This document shows positions 22,593-34,290 of a DNA stretch of 64,000 nucleotides, in pieces. The DNA is taken from assembly GCA_013420905.1 (NCBI GenBank), contig JAAXNY010000005.1, positions 3,968,001-4,032,000 on the forward strand. The letters run 5' to 3'. The translations under genes and the position numbers were made by a program. The DNA is from Collybia mongolica (taxonomy: Eukaryota; Basidiomycota; Agaricomycetes; Agaricales; Clitocybaceae). The notes below the pieces were generated by a model. It searched no databases and was not told where the DNA came from. It saw only the letters and a list, made by a program, of their open reading frames with translations. Every line of letters starts with the position of its first letter. The first letter of the stretch is position 1.

Positions 22593-24963
22593 ATGACCGA
22601 ATCATCCGGAAACATCTACCGAATCGAAGCGCTACGCGGCAACGAGAACTTCCACACATGGAAAATCAAGATGATTGACATCTTGACTGATCAAGGTCTA
22701 ATCGGTTATGCGGATGGTTCCAGTTCAAGTCCAACTGATGAAGGGAATTCAGATGAATGGCGTATGAAGGACAGGAAGGCTCTTTCAACCATACAGCTCC
22801 GTGTAGGGGACAGACCACTAGTTTATATAGCAGGTGCCGGGACATCGAATGAGGCCTGGACCGCATTGTGCTCTATGTATGAGGCACGTGGTCCGATTGG
22901 AATTGTAATGGTGCGTCAAAAGTTATTTTGAGCACAATGTGCCGAGGGTGCCGATATTGAGGAACACATTCGGACCCTGCACGGCTACATCGAAGAATTG
23001 GCCGGATTGGACTCAAAAATCAACAATGAAGATTTCAGCATAACATTGCTGACGTCCCTACCTGACACGTGGGACCTGTTTATCTCTTCGGTTGATTCTG
23101 CCACTCTCAAGGAGAGCCACAAGTTAATTGCCAGAATTTTGGAGGAAGATCAACGGATCAAATCTTGGCAACAGGGGGATACGGCCCTGGCAGCAAAATA
23201 CAATCCAAATGTGACATGCTACGAATGCAATCAGAAAGGTCACATTGCCTTCCATTGCCCCAAAAGGAAAGGGGGATCATCAGATCAAAAATGGAGGCCG
23301 AAGTGGAAAAAGAAAAATGGCAGTAAGCCAGACAAGGCTAACCAAGCCTCGGACGATTATGCTTTTGTAGCAGCGCCCAAAAACCAGGTGGATATTGCCT
23401 TGCCAGCATTAACCTCAGATTCTATTTTAGCCGATTGTGCGGCAACATCCCACATTTTTTGTGACCAATCAATCTTCATAAATTACAAAGAAACTCCCGG
23501 ACACAAAATTATTGGATTTGGATCAACTCCGGGACTTGGAAGAGGATCAGTAAAGATCTGGTGCAAAGTTGGCAATTGCCACATACCAATTATGTTGACA
23601 AATGTTGTCCACGCTCCAAGTGCCCCCGATAATCTTATTTCGGTTGGGTGCATCACAGATGCAGGGTTCACCCTTAATCTAAAAGGAGAATACATCAATA
23701 TATCACCCCTAAAATCCACTGACATTATTTTACAAGGTCAAAAAATTGGCTGGCTTTACAATTTGATGGCAAAGATCAGTGTTCCCGATATGGTTTTGAT
23801 CGCATCAGAAGCTCGCACATGGGACGAATGGCACCGAATTTTTGGACATCTCAACATTGCATCAATTAAAATGTTGAAATCAAAGAAAATGATTGATGGG
23901 ATGGAAGTCGATGAATCAATTTATCCCAGTGATTGCACAGCCTGCATCCAAGCAAAACAAACCGTGGCATCATTCCCGAAGTTTTCAAACACAACTTTTA
24001 ATGAAATTGGTGAGATGACCCTCACAGATTTATGGGGACCTGCCCGGACAACAGGAATTCGAGGGGAAAGATATTATATCTCATTTACTGATGGGAAATG
24101 CCGCTGGACCATCATCAATTTTCTCAAAACCAAAGAAGCTGAGGAAATCAACACTTCAATCAAAAATTATAATGCTTACATAAATACTCAAGTTGGAAAA
24201 ACATTGAAAGCCATACGATTTGACAATGGAACGGAATATGTAAATGACAAAGTACAAAAATTCCTAGCAGAAAAAGGAATCCACTCCGAGGCCACAGCCC
24301 CATACTCTTCGGCCCAGAACAGAATTGCCAAGTGCGCAAACCGAACAATTGTAGAGCATGCGCGTGCAATGCTTATTGCAAAAAATATCCCGAAATTCTT
24401 GTGGCCCGAAGCAGTGGCCCATGCCGTGTACCTCAAAAATCGATCACCAACTCAGATCTTGATCAATAAAACACCGGAGGAAATTTTCATGGGCAAGAAG
24501 CCCGATGCATCAAATTTGCGGGAATTTGGAACAAAGTGCTGGGTATTACATCAGGGTGAAAACCTTAGCAAACTTGAGCCAGAGTTGCGCGAATTCATTT
24601 TCACCGGCTTTTCAGATCAATCGCGTGCCTACCAATATCTTAATCCTGGTGCAAGGCAAGTTCAAGCATCGCAAAATGTCAAATTCTTGGACAGCAAAAC
24701 TCCAGAAACAATTGAATGGTTTTCGCCATCGCAGCTTGAGGAGGAGATGGCAATAAATAAGCAAACAACGGCTCAAATGCCAGAAACTGCCCCCACAACA
24801 TCTACAATTCGAATGATCGAAAAATCAACACAGCCACAATCACAACCAATTTGAGAACCCTCAAGCCAAATTGCATCAACAACTCAACCAAATTATCGAT
24901 TATTACATAATCCCGTGGCCCGAGGCCCCAAAAAAGTACATCAAGAATTACCCGACTCTGGCT
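22593..24963 (+). pseudogene. Copia gag, protease and integrase (5-prime part of defective gag-pol)
   Basis: Frame from ATG 22593 with TGA at 22929-22931 inside gag and again at 24852-24854 after integrase; between these the frame is open. Seen in order: gag helices, zinc knuckle CYECNQKGHIAFHC, protease ILADCAATSH (D-x-x-A-T-S-H), GAG-pre-integrase WHRIFGHLN with the C-x2-C pair, integrase core with LTDLWG and IRFDNGTEY. The third integrase acidic residue is lost: the usual N-G-x-A-E-R stretch reads NRIAKC, codons 24321-24323, 24330-24332 and 24333-24335. The part ends at the TA where pogo inserted (24963-24964) and resumes at 27557. Confidence 0.92.
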
Positions 24964-24964
24964 A

Positions 24965-27554
24965 CAGTCAAACCTGCCTTAACCCATAGCTTTTTGTGGA
25001 AGCCAAAATCTATGGGTTATCAAGGGTTATGGGTTATACCAGAGGTCGTTGTAGGGTCCTCTATGAGGCTTCTAAAGTGATAATGTAATGTATTTATGCA
25101 TATATCTATAATTACTTGACATCTAGGTGGCTCGGAAAGCAAAAAATTCGGTAAGAGTTGTAGGACGAAGGGAATGGGAGGTGTCTAAGCATGTCCGGCG
25201 ACCGAAGCTTGTGAGAAGGACCTCCAACTTGTGTGCAAAAGGTTCATCAAGGTCAGCAACATACTTTGAAAGGGTCGAGACGGCAGCAAGTGCCTCCTGG
25301 CGAGATGGTTTGACCTCAGGACTCTCGTCATCATCCACACCATCACCAGCATTCTTCTCTCTATACTGCTCTCCCTTGCATTGCTCCAAAACTGCTCGGT
25401 AAATGTCCTCCTCCGTTCCCTCATCATACAGGTTGTGTTCATTTACTGGGTTGAGTAGCTCACCCAGATCCATTCGGTTCCGTGGTTGCAGCACACCAAT
25501 CCTTTCGAGATGGGATAGGGAATCAGATACTTCCTTCTCTGCTGCTTCAATAGGATCGTTGAGGTTGTCATTGAGGAGGGAGGATATGGGGACAGTGGGG
25601 GTAGTCAAAGAGGTGGGATCGAGGAGTGTGTTGGGAAGGATTCCTGTCTTCCTCCAGCAGTTGCGGATTGTTGTCGTGTCAACCTCGTTCCAGGCAATGT
25701 TGGCCAAACGCATCGCTTCCAGAATGTTGATGTCGTAAATCTGGGCAGGGGAGATGTCGTTGTCATACCGATCAATGGCCCGATTCATGAAACTGGCATG
25801 GTAATGAGCTTTGAAGCACCGAATGATACCTGCATCAGCTGGCTGGACATGTGCCATGAGATTTGGTGAGAAGTTTTCAACATGGATGTTCGTAAGGTCA
25901 TCGGGTGGGACATGTGCACTGAAGTTGTCTTGAAATAAAACAATTTTTCGCCCATTGCATCGCAACTTTGCATCCCAGTTGTGAAGCCACTCTTGATAAA
26001 GAACTGTGGTCATCCAAGCCTTTGCATTGCTCCAATAATAAAATCCTAACTGCGCACCTGATTTGCATTGAAAAGGCCGTGGGCGTTTGAATTTGCCAAT
26101 GATAACAGGTGGGAGTTTCTCGCTGCCATCAGCATTCATTGTGAATGCATATGTCAGTCGCTTCTTGTTTCCTTTCACTCCAGATGATTGCTTGTTCATG
26201 AGTCCTCGGTCTGGTGGCATTCTGAAAGACAGTGAGTTGTGAATTTTAGCAAAAGTGACAATCCTTACGCCCAAAAAAGACCTGTTTCATCCATATTGAA
26301 CATATCCTTCAACCGATAACCATGCTTTGCAACAAGCTCGCGGATGCATTCACGTTCACTTTCAACCTCCTCTGGACTTCCAGAGCCAGCCTCACCATGG
26401 CGTTTGAAGCTTTTCAAGCCACACCACCTCTTCAGTGCTTCCAGCCATCCTTCACTCAGCACCAGCCTCTCATCCATTGGTACCCCCACGAGATCTGCAA
26501 AGCGAGTCCATTTCTGTCTGAGGATCTCACCACTAAGTGGAACCTCATCCAGCATAGCTTTTGCAATCCAAAGCTCGAGCATCTCGTTGACCTCTGGATG
26601 CTCCATCTGCTTCACCTGCTTCGCATTTCCAGTTTGTCCTTTGCCCAACTCTTCAGCGTACAACTGACGATACTTCTCCTCATCCTTTAGCCATGTAGAG
26701 ATTGTTGGTTGCTTCAGGCAAAGATTGGGGTATGTTTCATTCCAGTATGCGGCAGTCTTGCCTTGACTCTGTCCCTTGCCCTGCTTGTGGTGCCAGTCAA
26801 GGATTTCATTCTTCTGTTTCAATGTTGCGTTTTCCTTCTTTGTGAAAACTGGGGCCTCTTTTTCCTTGTGCTTTTCCGCCTGAGGCTTGACCTTACAAGG
26901 CTTGTCAGGTCCTAAAGTACCACATGGGTTATTTTATACTCAAACTCATAGTGATGCACGTACGCTTTCTCTTTTGGCCTGCCACCTTTTTGATACCTCC
27001 CCCCAACTCCTTGAGTTTCTCCAAAAGCACTTTCTGCTGCAAATTTAAGCATTGCAGTCCATGCTCATAGTCGGAAGCCTTATCCAGGAGGTCAACAACT
27101 GTATCCTCATCAACGAGATTGGCTTCGTTATCCAACCAATGTTCATCTTCTTTGGAAATGTGTTCCTTGTTGAATAGACATGTGGAGAGAGCATCTTTAC
27201 GTGTCTTTATTGTTTCCTTTAGTCGAGCGAGGCCTGCCTTGAGCACTTCAAGCGGTTTTTTCTTCATTGTATGGTATGTTGAGCTAGGAAAACCATCACT
27301 GGGCTCATTCCGATTTGTGGCAATGTATTTCAAATTGTAGACACTAATTATAAACTGCTCCACAAGATCATCCTCTGCCCAGCGGGCTCAGTTTTAGGTA
27401 AAGTATGGGTTATGACCCACCTCTGGGCCTATGGGTTATTGAGTATGGGAGGGTTCTTGAATTCCCCTGCAAACGAAGTCCGTGGAAGCCCAAAACCTAT
27501 GGGTTTTAACAGGTTATGGGTTATCGTAGGTATGGGTTAAGGCAGGTTTGACTG
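24965..27554 (-). mobile_element. pogo-type DNA transposon (Tc1/mariner superfamily), apparently complete
   Basis: A 2590 bp element inside the Copia element. Terminal inverted repeats of 24 bases begin CAGTCAAACCTGCCTTAACC and are identical at both ends, flanked by TA (24963-24964 and 27555-27556). Further copies of TATGGGTTAT-like words lie inside both ends (24980-25045 and 27400-27540), probably subterminal transposase sites. It carries one intact spliced transposase gene on the minus strand. The joined Copia frame across the two TA dinucleotides reads through without a shift, which confirms the boundaries. Confidence 0.93.
25123..27267 (-). CDS. pogo/Tigger-like transposase (HTH_CenpB plus DDE_1)
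   Basis: Three exons (27267-26964, 26911-26269, 26221-25123) give an unbroken 681-residue protein. N-terminal about 100 residues are a charged coiled-coil-like region ending KRKRPDKP across intron 1. Then a helix-turn-helix region (KNEILDWHHKQGKG, KQPTISTWLKDEEKYRQ) and a CENP-B-like DNA-binding half (EMLELWIAKAM, LRQKWTRFADLVGV). The catalytic domain shows MDETGLFW, VLFQDNFSAH and HVQPADAGIIRCFKAHYH, which supply the three acidic residues of a pogo-type DDD triad. The start is the first in-frame ATG. With perfect inverted repeats and no break, this copy could be active; that is inference. Confidence 0.9.
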
Positions 27555-27556
27555 TA

Positions 27557-29198
27557 CATCACTGAAATTATTGATGAAGAAGAAAATACTCCTACATTCA
27601 ATATCCCTGATTTTGCCTTCATCAGCAATACAATTTATGAACCCACTGAAATCAAAGAGGCATTACAAAGCACTTTATGGAAGAAATCTATGGAGGAAGA
27701 AATCCAACAATTGAAAGATCTCAGCACATATGAATTGGCCGAATTGCCTACAGATCGTAATCCCATCAAGTCCAAATGGGTATGGAAGGCCAAAACCAAT
27801 GGAGATGGAAAATTCTACAAGGCCAAGTCTAGACTTGTTGCCAAGGGATGCTCACAGAAGCCTGGCATAGACTATCTGGAAACCTATGCCCCAGTTGTTC
27901 GGATGGACACCCTCCGCTTCATGGTAGCCATTGCCGCTGCCTATAATCTACATTTTCACACCATCGACATCAAAGGCACTTATCTAAACACCATTCTCAA
28001 GGAAGATATTTATTTATTGCAGCCTCCAGGCTTTGAAGATGGTACATCACGCGTCTGGAAATTGTTGAAAACTATTTATGGACTTAAACAATCTGGACGA
28101 GAATGGAACAAACTCCTCAACTCCGCATTTTTCAAAATGAAGTTCCGAAAAATGATGGCCAATCAATGCGTCTATATCCGAGGACCTGGAGATAATCTGG
28201 TAATTGTTGGAGTACATGTGGATGACATGTCTATTTTGGGTGCAACCCTTGTAACCATCAAAGACTTCAAAGCCGAACTCAAAACACACTTTGAAATCTC
28301 TGACCTAGGAGAAGCTAGCCAAATCGTTGGCATCTCAGTAAAAAGGTTCACCAATGGATCTATTAAATTATTGCAACAGCCATACCTTGAGAAAATTATC
28401 AAGAAAATGGGTCTTGAAAACACAAACCCTGTTGCAACACTGCTCAATCATGGCATCAAATTGATCAAACTCACCAAAAATGATTGGTGATACCCTGAAA
28501 TCAAGAAATTCTATCCTACGGCCATCGGAATGCTCATCTGGGGTGCAATCTCAATGCATCCCGAGACTGCATATGCTACACAACACCTCAGTCAATTTTC
28601 AATTCACCCAGGTCCCAAGCACTGGACCGCAGTCAAACGTGTCTTCCGTTATTTGAAAGGAACAATGGACCATGGCCTATTCTACCAATCAAATAATAAC
28701 TCAAATTTGATTATCCAAACCTATGCCGATGTGGACTGGGGAAATAGTCCTGATGATCGAAGATCAATTTCTGGCTATGTCACCTTACTTGGAGACTCAG
28801 TGATCTCATGGAGCTCCAAGAAGCAGCTAACGGTTGCCTTATCAAGTATGGAGGCGGAATACATGGCACTCTGCCATGCAACACAAGAAGTCACCTGGAT
28901 TAGATCATTGATGACCGACTTTGGATTTCCATGTGAAAAACCTACCGATCTTATCACAGACAACCAATCGGCGATCTTATTTGCAAACAATGCAGTTTTT
29001 CACGCCCACAGCAAACACATTGATGTCAAACACCATTTCGTGCGTGAACGCTTAGCTTCCGGAGAAATAAATATATTCCACTGCGCATCTGCCGACAACC
29101 AAGTGGACATTTTCACTAAACCGCTGCCACGCCCTGAACATGAACGAAAAACCAAATTAATAGGTATACGCTCGAATCAAGGGGGAGTGTTAGAATAA
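27557..29198 (+). pseudogene. Copia reverse transcriptase and RNase H (3-prime part of defective gag-pol)
   Basis: Continuation of the same frame after the pogo insertion. Reverse transcriptase shows WVWKAKTNGDGKFYKAKSRL, APVVRMDTLRF, DIKGTYL and the active-site HVDDMSIL. A TGA at 28488-28490 separates it from RNase H, which shows YADVDWGNSPDDRRSISGY, SSMEAEYMALCHATQE, TDNQSAI and the terminal NQVDIFTKPLP. The frame ends with TAA at about 29196-29198, just after the polypurine tract begins its run into the LTR. Acidic residues of the polymerase site are intact. Confidence 0.92.
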
Positions 29199-29410
29199 GG
29201 TGATCCAGCTTTATTATTCACATGACATGTACAATCACATGGACATATAAGTTTCGCATTTGTTTTTATAATGGACTCACATATGATTTATTATTTCTAT
29301 AGGAGTTATATTATTTATGTATTTATACAAGCAATTATGTACATTATTTCATTATCTCAATTCACTCTTTTATTTCTCGCTCTTTCCTTCCCTTGCTGCT
29401 AAGTTCAACA
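29188..29410 (+). repeat. Copia 3-prime LTR
   Basis: 223 bp, same ends as the 5-prime LTR, followed by the TTCCC target duplication. Confidence 0.95.
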
Positions 29411-30492
29411 TTCCCTTTCTTTGATTGCATCCTGGAATAGACATGAGTTGGTTCAAGTACCAAGGATACATGAGCACTTGCCTTCCAACCCTGCTGACGC
29501 CCTCCAACATATCACCAAACCTCACACCATGATAACAACTCCCCCCAAGACCACCAATAAGACCCATGACCACCCCATGTATTTCTGCATATCCATCAGG
29601 CCATTAGTGCGATGTGGCAATCATACTGGGGTTGTCAAGGGATAGGGAGGTCCCTTGCCACATCATTGTGCCATTGTCAGGGGTAGTTCCAAGTTTGGGG
29701 CCATGAGCATAAGTGTGATGTGGCAGGTGTACAAGGGTGGGTGAACATACCTGGTAGGTACTTCCTGACATGGCACAGGCAGTTAGCATGATGTGGCACT
29801 AGGGAAGGCCAGAGATTGAGGGAGGTGGAGAGGGGGGCTGTTGTCCAGTCATTGTCAATGGTGATGAAGGTGGGTGGTTGTTTGCACAAGCTACCTTCTG
29901 AACAAAAGCACTAAGTATTTTAAAACTCAGCCTGAGAGACCTGCACACCACTCAAACGGGTGTGGGTTTCGACCATGATGCATGCACATACCCACCCAAA
30001 TATGTACTTCTTGGAGCAGGCATGGAGAAGCAACAACACCATTAAGGGAGATGTGGTAGCATTGGCATGAGTACAAATGCTTGCAGGTTTAATCCCTTGG
30101 TTCGGCACAAAGGCCAATCCAAGATTGTTGAAGGAAACTACATTGGAATACAGTACCATATCCTTCCTGAATAAATACATAGATGAGGAGCTATTTTATG
30201 CATCTTATTAGTTCCCATTACAGTTTTTTTTATCAAGCTACTTGTTCAACAACATGGACTTAGTGGCTAATCTGACACAATCTGTATAGAAATAAGGGCT
30301 CCTTTATGATGATGTACAGGCCCAAGACATCCACACAAAGCTGTGCAGAAAAGGCCCAATCTGTACAGGCCAAATGTACTCTATCCAGCTCTGCGCAGAA
30401 CTGTGAAGTCAAAGTCCAGCTCTGCATAGCACTGTGAAGACACCAATGAATTTGAGAGACACTGCAGTTCCTGTCGGCTATTTGTGGGAAAA
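29411..30492. other. Interior of the outer element, no gene
   Basis: AT-rich DNA with no supported gene. Short words such as GTGATGTGGCA and CTGTGCAG recur; the latter concentrate at 30310-30460 near the right end of the outer element. Confidence 0.5.
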
Positions 30493-30509
30493 ATCAGGGT
30501 TTGCTGATG
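30493..30509. repeat. Right terminal inverted repeat of the outer element
   Basis: ATCAGGGTTTGCTGATG, reverse complement of the left end with one mismatch. Confidence 0.6.
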
Positions 30510-30582
30510 CTGTTGGTCAAATCTTACAAGTCTCTTGGTAAACAGGCCATAAATATCAAAAGGGAGTGCTATAACCCCACAG

Positions 30583-33570
30583 TCAAATTCCCATATGAAT
30601 GAACAACGCCCATCGACTGGGCCTCAACCCTCTCTCACGAAGTTCTCGCATAGCATCATCAAGAGCATACGGCACCTCGTCCGGATCAAGAATCTCATTC
30701 TTGTAAAGCTGAGAGTAAACCTTCTCTGCAACAACTGGGCCATCCTGGTCGTTCATACTCCTAGAAATACCCAGATCAGATGACTAAAACTAAAACGGCA
30801 AAACACCCTTGGATCCGGGGTATGAACGCACCACATAGTCCCCACAACACTCTTGAAACCTGCAAAGAGCATCGCAGCGGCGAGATGAACTGCTTGATCG
30901 GGTTAGGAGCTGTCACCCTTCGCAGTCTCGCAAGCACTAAGAAATGCGAAAAATGCCTTCTGCGAATTTTGTTCCATCAACTGTGCCACAGTAAGACGTC
31001 CATCTTCGACACAGAATCCGCTCTCCAGTGGGTTCAATGCATCCTGCTGTCCATGGCAGGCCAAGTGCACAATAGATGCCTCCGCGAACTTTCGCAGTAC
31101 CATCTCAGTAGTAACTTCCATCACATCTGGCGAAGCAACATCATTCATTCTGAGGATTGACCTTGAAGGGATTATTTTTGTGATAACTTCGATCTCTGTC
31201 TTCGTGCTTGGGAGGTGTGACATTCCAGGTGTATCAGAGACTGCGACAAGAAGAGCTTTGGCAACTTCGCGACGCAGGACAGTTGAGTCCGAAGCCTGCT
31301 GTGCGCTGAGCAGTGTGTTGATGGAAGGAGTACACGACGACACCATATAGTTAGAGCAGCACCGTACGGACGCGCGGTACACCCCCGCAGCATGTATAGG
31401 CAGAAAGGTGAAGGGTCCCGTTGGTAGCCACGTAACCCTTGGACGCTGCCGACCTTCTGCCACCTGTCGTGCATATCAGAAGTCGAGACTGTTTGCACAT
31501 TTTTAATAACACACCGTCAGTCCGAGGGCATTGATGATTGGTTCAGTAACGTTAATCCAAAGTTCTTCCAGGAGCTCATAAGAATAATCAACAGTCCGTC
31601 GAACAATGTACCTTTCTTCATGGTTAACGTCTCCAGGGTCCTCTCCCACCTGTCTGCTCCTCAGGTTGTGTGTCCTCAATGATATCCCAAGATTTTGCAA
31701 TCGTTCCTTCGATAGCTTCAGCTGAACATGGCTGGCGCCTGTGTTCTTGACGAGAATCGCATATGATACTGGAGTGCTGGGGATGAGAACAACGACAGGC
31801 CCTTTTAGAGCCGCTCTTGCAAGGTGAGAGTAGGGCTGATTCACTAAAAAACCTTCGAACCCAGGAAATGTACGAATTTCATGAGTCAGCTCCGCGAACC
31901 TGTCGCTTTGGTACCGCCGAGTCACCAATGCTTCGCTATGAGTGGATTCCGTGCCTGTGCGATGCATCTGCCCCATGAGGTAACTGCTTTTCTCAAGCGT
32001 ACGAGATAGTGTGATGAATTCCTCTGCCAGTTTTGGAGGTAGCGCATCGAAGGGGGTGCGCAAGTTGCGTGCTTGGGACCAGAACACGGCACGGCCCGCC
32101 TCCAACAGCTCTAAGGCCAGCTCAGGTTGCGAGAGATCAATCGCAAGCAGTGCAGCCTCTGTTCCAAGTGTCTCAGAGTTTGCGAGAGCTGAGAGACGTG
32201 ATTTGATATCGAGATCAAGAACCGCAACCTGGGGTTGTAGGCGGACAGTTTTGCCATATACTTCCAAGAGTGATGTGCGCAGATCACCGCTAGCTTCCTT
32301 AGGGTTGGAAAGCACTAAAGGTCGAAGTTTCCCCAACAACGCACGGGCAAGCCTTAAGCGTTCGCGAGGGCTACCATGAACATCATCAGCAAGGAAGGTT
32401 GTATACTTGAGGCTGAGAGGAACGTCGTAGAATGGGGTGTTGGGAAGAATGTAAAGTGATGCGAGATTGTACAAAGTGTGGTACCTCTTGGGTTGTCCAG
32501 ATGGTAGTAGCTCCAGAGCTTCCAAATAGACCTGAAGTGCCTTGGTCACATCATTAGGGGAGGCAGTTTCATGAAAACGCGATCGCAGGGCGCATGCCAA
32601 GCGGTCCAGCAAAATATAGTGCTGGGCGGTTGGATGTCCTGATGCCCTCTGATAGTAGAGAATGGCTTCATCCCGGAGAGCGATGTCATGAGTGTAGTTG
32701 GCGAGCTCGTTCAACACATCTGCAAAAGGGAAGAAGGCATAATGGTCGTCATACACGCTAATTAAATGTCGTAGATGCTTCACTGCTTCCTCAATGGCAG
32801 CAATATTTCCAGATTGTTCATACCTGAGCATCAGAGAATCAGATAGGTCGATAGTTACGTGACACAAAGATCTTTGGAGAGGATTAGTGCCGTCCAGATC
32901 TAACCGTTGATTGGGCAACTCTAATGCTGCGATCAAGGCACCCACTTCTTTTCGCTGGAACTCAAGGCAAACGTCCAAGCCAGGAATACTGGCGCCCTTC
33001 CCGAGTCGCCCTGAGAGGGTCATTAAAGTTGTTGAGAGATTGTAGATAATGATCCGCCGGTTGTTTTCGGGAAGAAAAGTCAAGTTGATGATTCGCTGAT
33101 AGATTTCAATTTTTTCGTGTAAATCTTCCACTCTTTCTAACAACATGTATCGTCGATTCAGGGCACTAGCAAGTTCCTCCAAGTCTTCAATGATGACGCT
33201 TTCGGGTTTGTTAGACGTATCTTCAACGGCTTTTCGAAGGTTCACAATAAAACTGTCCAGAGTTGGGTTGACGTCAAGGTTTGCCTGTATACTGGCGTCC
33301 CGATTGCCTGATATTTCGTTGCCGAACAATATTCTAGACCCTTGGATCTCGCCATTGGTGTATGGGGCTAGATCTACCTGGATACTTGAATCGGTTGTGC
33401 TCGATGTCGAGTCTTAGAAGAAATTGCCACACACTATTAGCTATGCCATTATACGAGCTGTTGAATCAATACGTACCTTGCAAATCCTTTCTTATCGCTC
33501 GTGACTTATTCCCAATACTCAGATATCTTTCGGGGTTGGCCAAGTCTGCCTGCACAGAACTATCAGGCAT
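30583..33570 (-). pseudogene. TPR-CHAT caspase-like protein, unit 2 (single nonsense change)
   Basis: Minus strand. Start ATG 33570 (MPDSSVQADLANPERYL), short first intron, then one long exon to 31515 and, after an intron, the CHAT exon from 31463. About 660 residues of helical TPR-like repeats (RYMLLERVEDLHEKIEIYQR, DEAILYYQRASGHP, ELALELLEAGRAVFWSQARN) precede the CHAT domain: TWLPTGPFTFLPIHAAG, catalytic His in HLACHG (about residue 801) and catalytic Cys in LSACETAKGD (about 842). A TAA at 30903-30905 stands where unit 3 has CAA; the downstream reading and last exon (to 30583) are otherwise intact. Truncation removes about 83 C-terminal residues. CHAT proteins are caspase-fold proteases; partner and target are unknown. 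Could still make a shortened protein. Confidence 0.85.
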
Positions 33571-34290
33571 CTCCAGAGCAAAGTCGATACGTGTAGATTG
33601 GTAGCCGATCAAAGCTGGATGCCACGATAAGATTATTCATTCAGTGCACCGAGCTTCCATCTTTCATAATTGCAAGCTCACCAGGGATGTTGTTACTGAC
33701 TCAAGCGCCAGAGCCTGGGGTGCCTGCCGTCTTCAAACCATTCTTTTTTTAGAACGTAAATTTTGGCGCCCAAGAGTATGTCCGGGGGATACTGGACAAA
33801 GGTTGTTGTTTGAGGGTCATACTTTCAACTAAGTATGTGATTTCTTTGATATAGTATTACAAGCCGTTGGAAAAGCCGATATGTACTTAGTGGTTGCTTG
33901 GTGGTCGACTTCAAAAGCTCGATTTTGAATTTATCGTGACCTTCGTTACTCCGTCACGTGAACATGACACAACTCCGCGGCGTTGCCACCGTTCCCGATG
34001 CCTCTCCACAAGCCGCGCCCACATCACTCGCAATTTCTTATCTGCTTGCCCCATCCTACGCAGTACTCCGACAGCTCGTATTGGTGATATTCGTATAACA
34101 AAAAAATCCTAAAGAGCTGTAGAACAACAGCCACAATCAAAGCATGCGCGAACACACAAATGCCAAGAAGGGCTTTTCGCCTAAAAACTACTTACTACTT
34201 GGGGGTAATTGAATTGGCTGTAAAGCTTGGAGTTGTGTACTCAGGCTCCATATTCAACCAGAACTATATCTCAAGCTAAGTGGACGTGCA
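33571..34290. promoter_or_regulatory. Divergent region between unit 2 TPR-CHAT and unit 3 ISG12-like gene
   Basis: About 720 bases between two start codons pointing away from each other. The motif GGCGCCCAAGAGTATGTC at about 33764 recurs upstream of unit 1 CHAT (about 21448) and unit 3 CHAT (about 38239), and TCACGTGAAC (33953) recurs at 21642. No gene seen. Confidence 0.6.

Larger units (their letters stand above)
22283..29410 (+). mobile_element. Ty1/Copia LTR retrotransposon, interrupted by a pogo element
   Basis: Two 223 bp LTRs (22283-22505 and 29188-29410) begin TGTTAG and end CAACA. They differ at four positions only. The 5 bp target duplication TTCCC is present at 22278-22282 and 29411-29415. 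A polypurine tract (AAGGGGGAG) precedes the 3-prime LTR. Domain order is gag with zinc knuckle, protease, integrase, reverse transcriptase, RNase H, which defines Copia. Removing the pogo insertion leaves about 4.5 kb, a normal Copia size. Three in-frame TGA codons and integrase active-site changes make this copy defective. Confidence 0.95.
21841..30509. mobile_element. Outer TIR element, family unknown, host of the Copia insertion
   Basis: The left end CATCAGCAAATCCTGAT (21842-21858) is matched by the right end read on the opposite strand, CATCAGCAAACCCTGAT (30493-30509): 16 of 17 bases. Homology of the flanks to unit 3 DNA (34940-34960) breaks exactly at these points. Without the Copia element the outer element is about 1.5 kb, AT-rich and without a reading frame, so it is non-autonomous. 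Both subterminal zones carry CTGTGCAG/CTGTACAG-like words many times (21880-22010 and 30310-30460). A CTG next to both ends could be a 3 bp target duplication, but this is not certain. Confidence 0.6.

Noticed and set aside
22998..24854. Separate 618-residue gene starting at 22998
   Set aside because: The frame is continuous with gag upstream apart from the TGA at 22929; the apparent start is a TTG inside the gag-pol polyprotein.
25127..25738. Plus-strand frames of 85-110 codons inside the pogo element
   Set aside because: They lie opposite the transposase gene and are Ser/Arg-rich because of its codon use.
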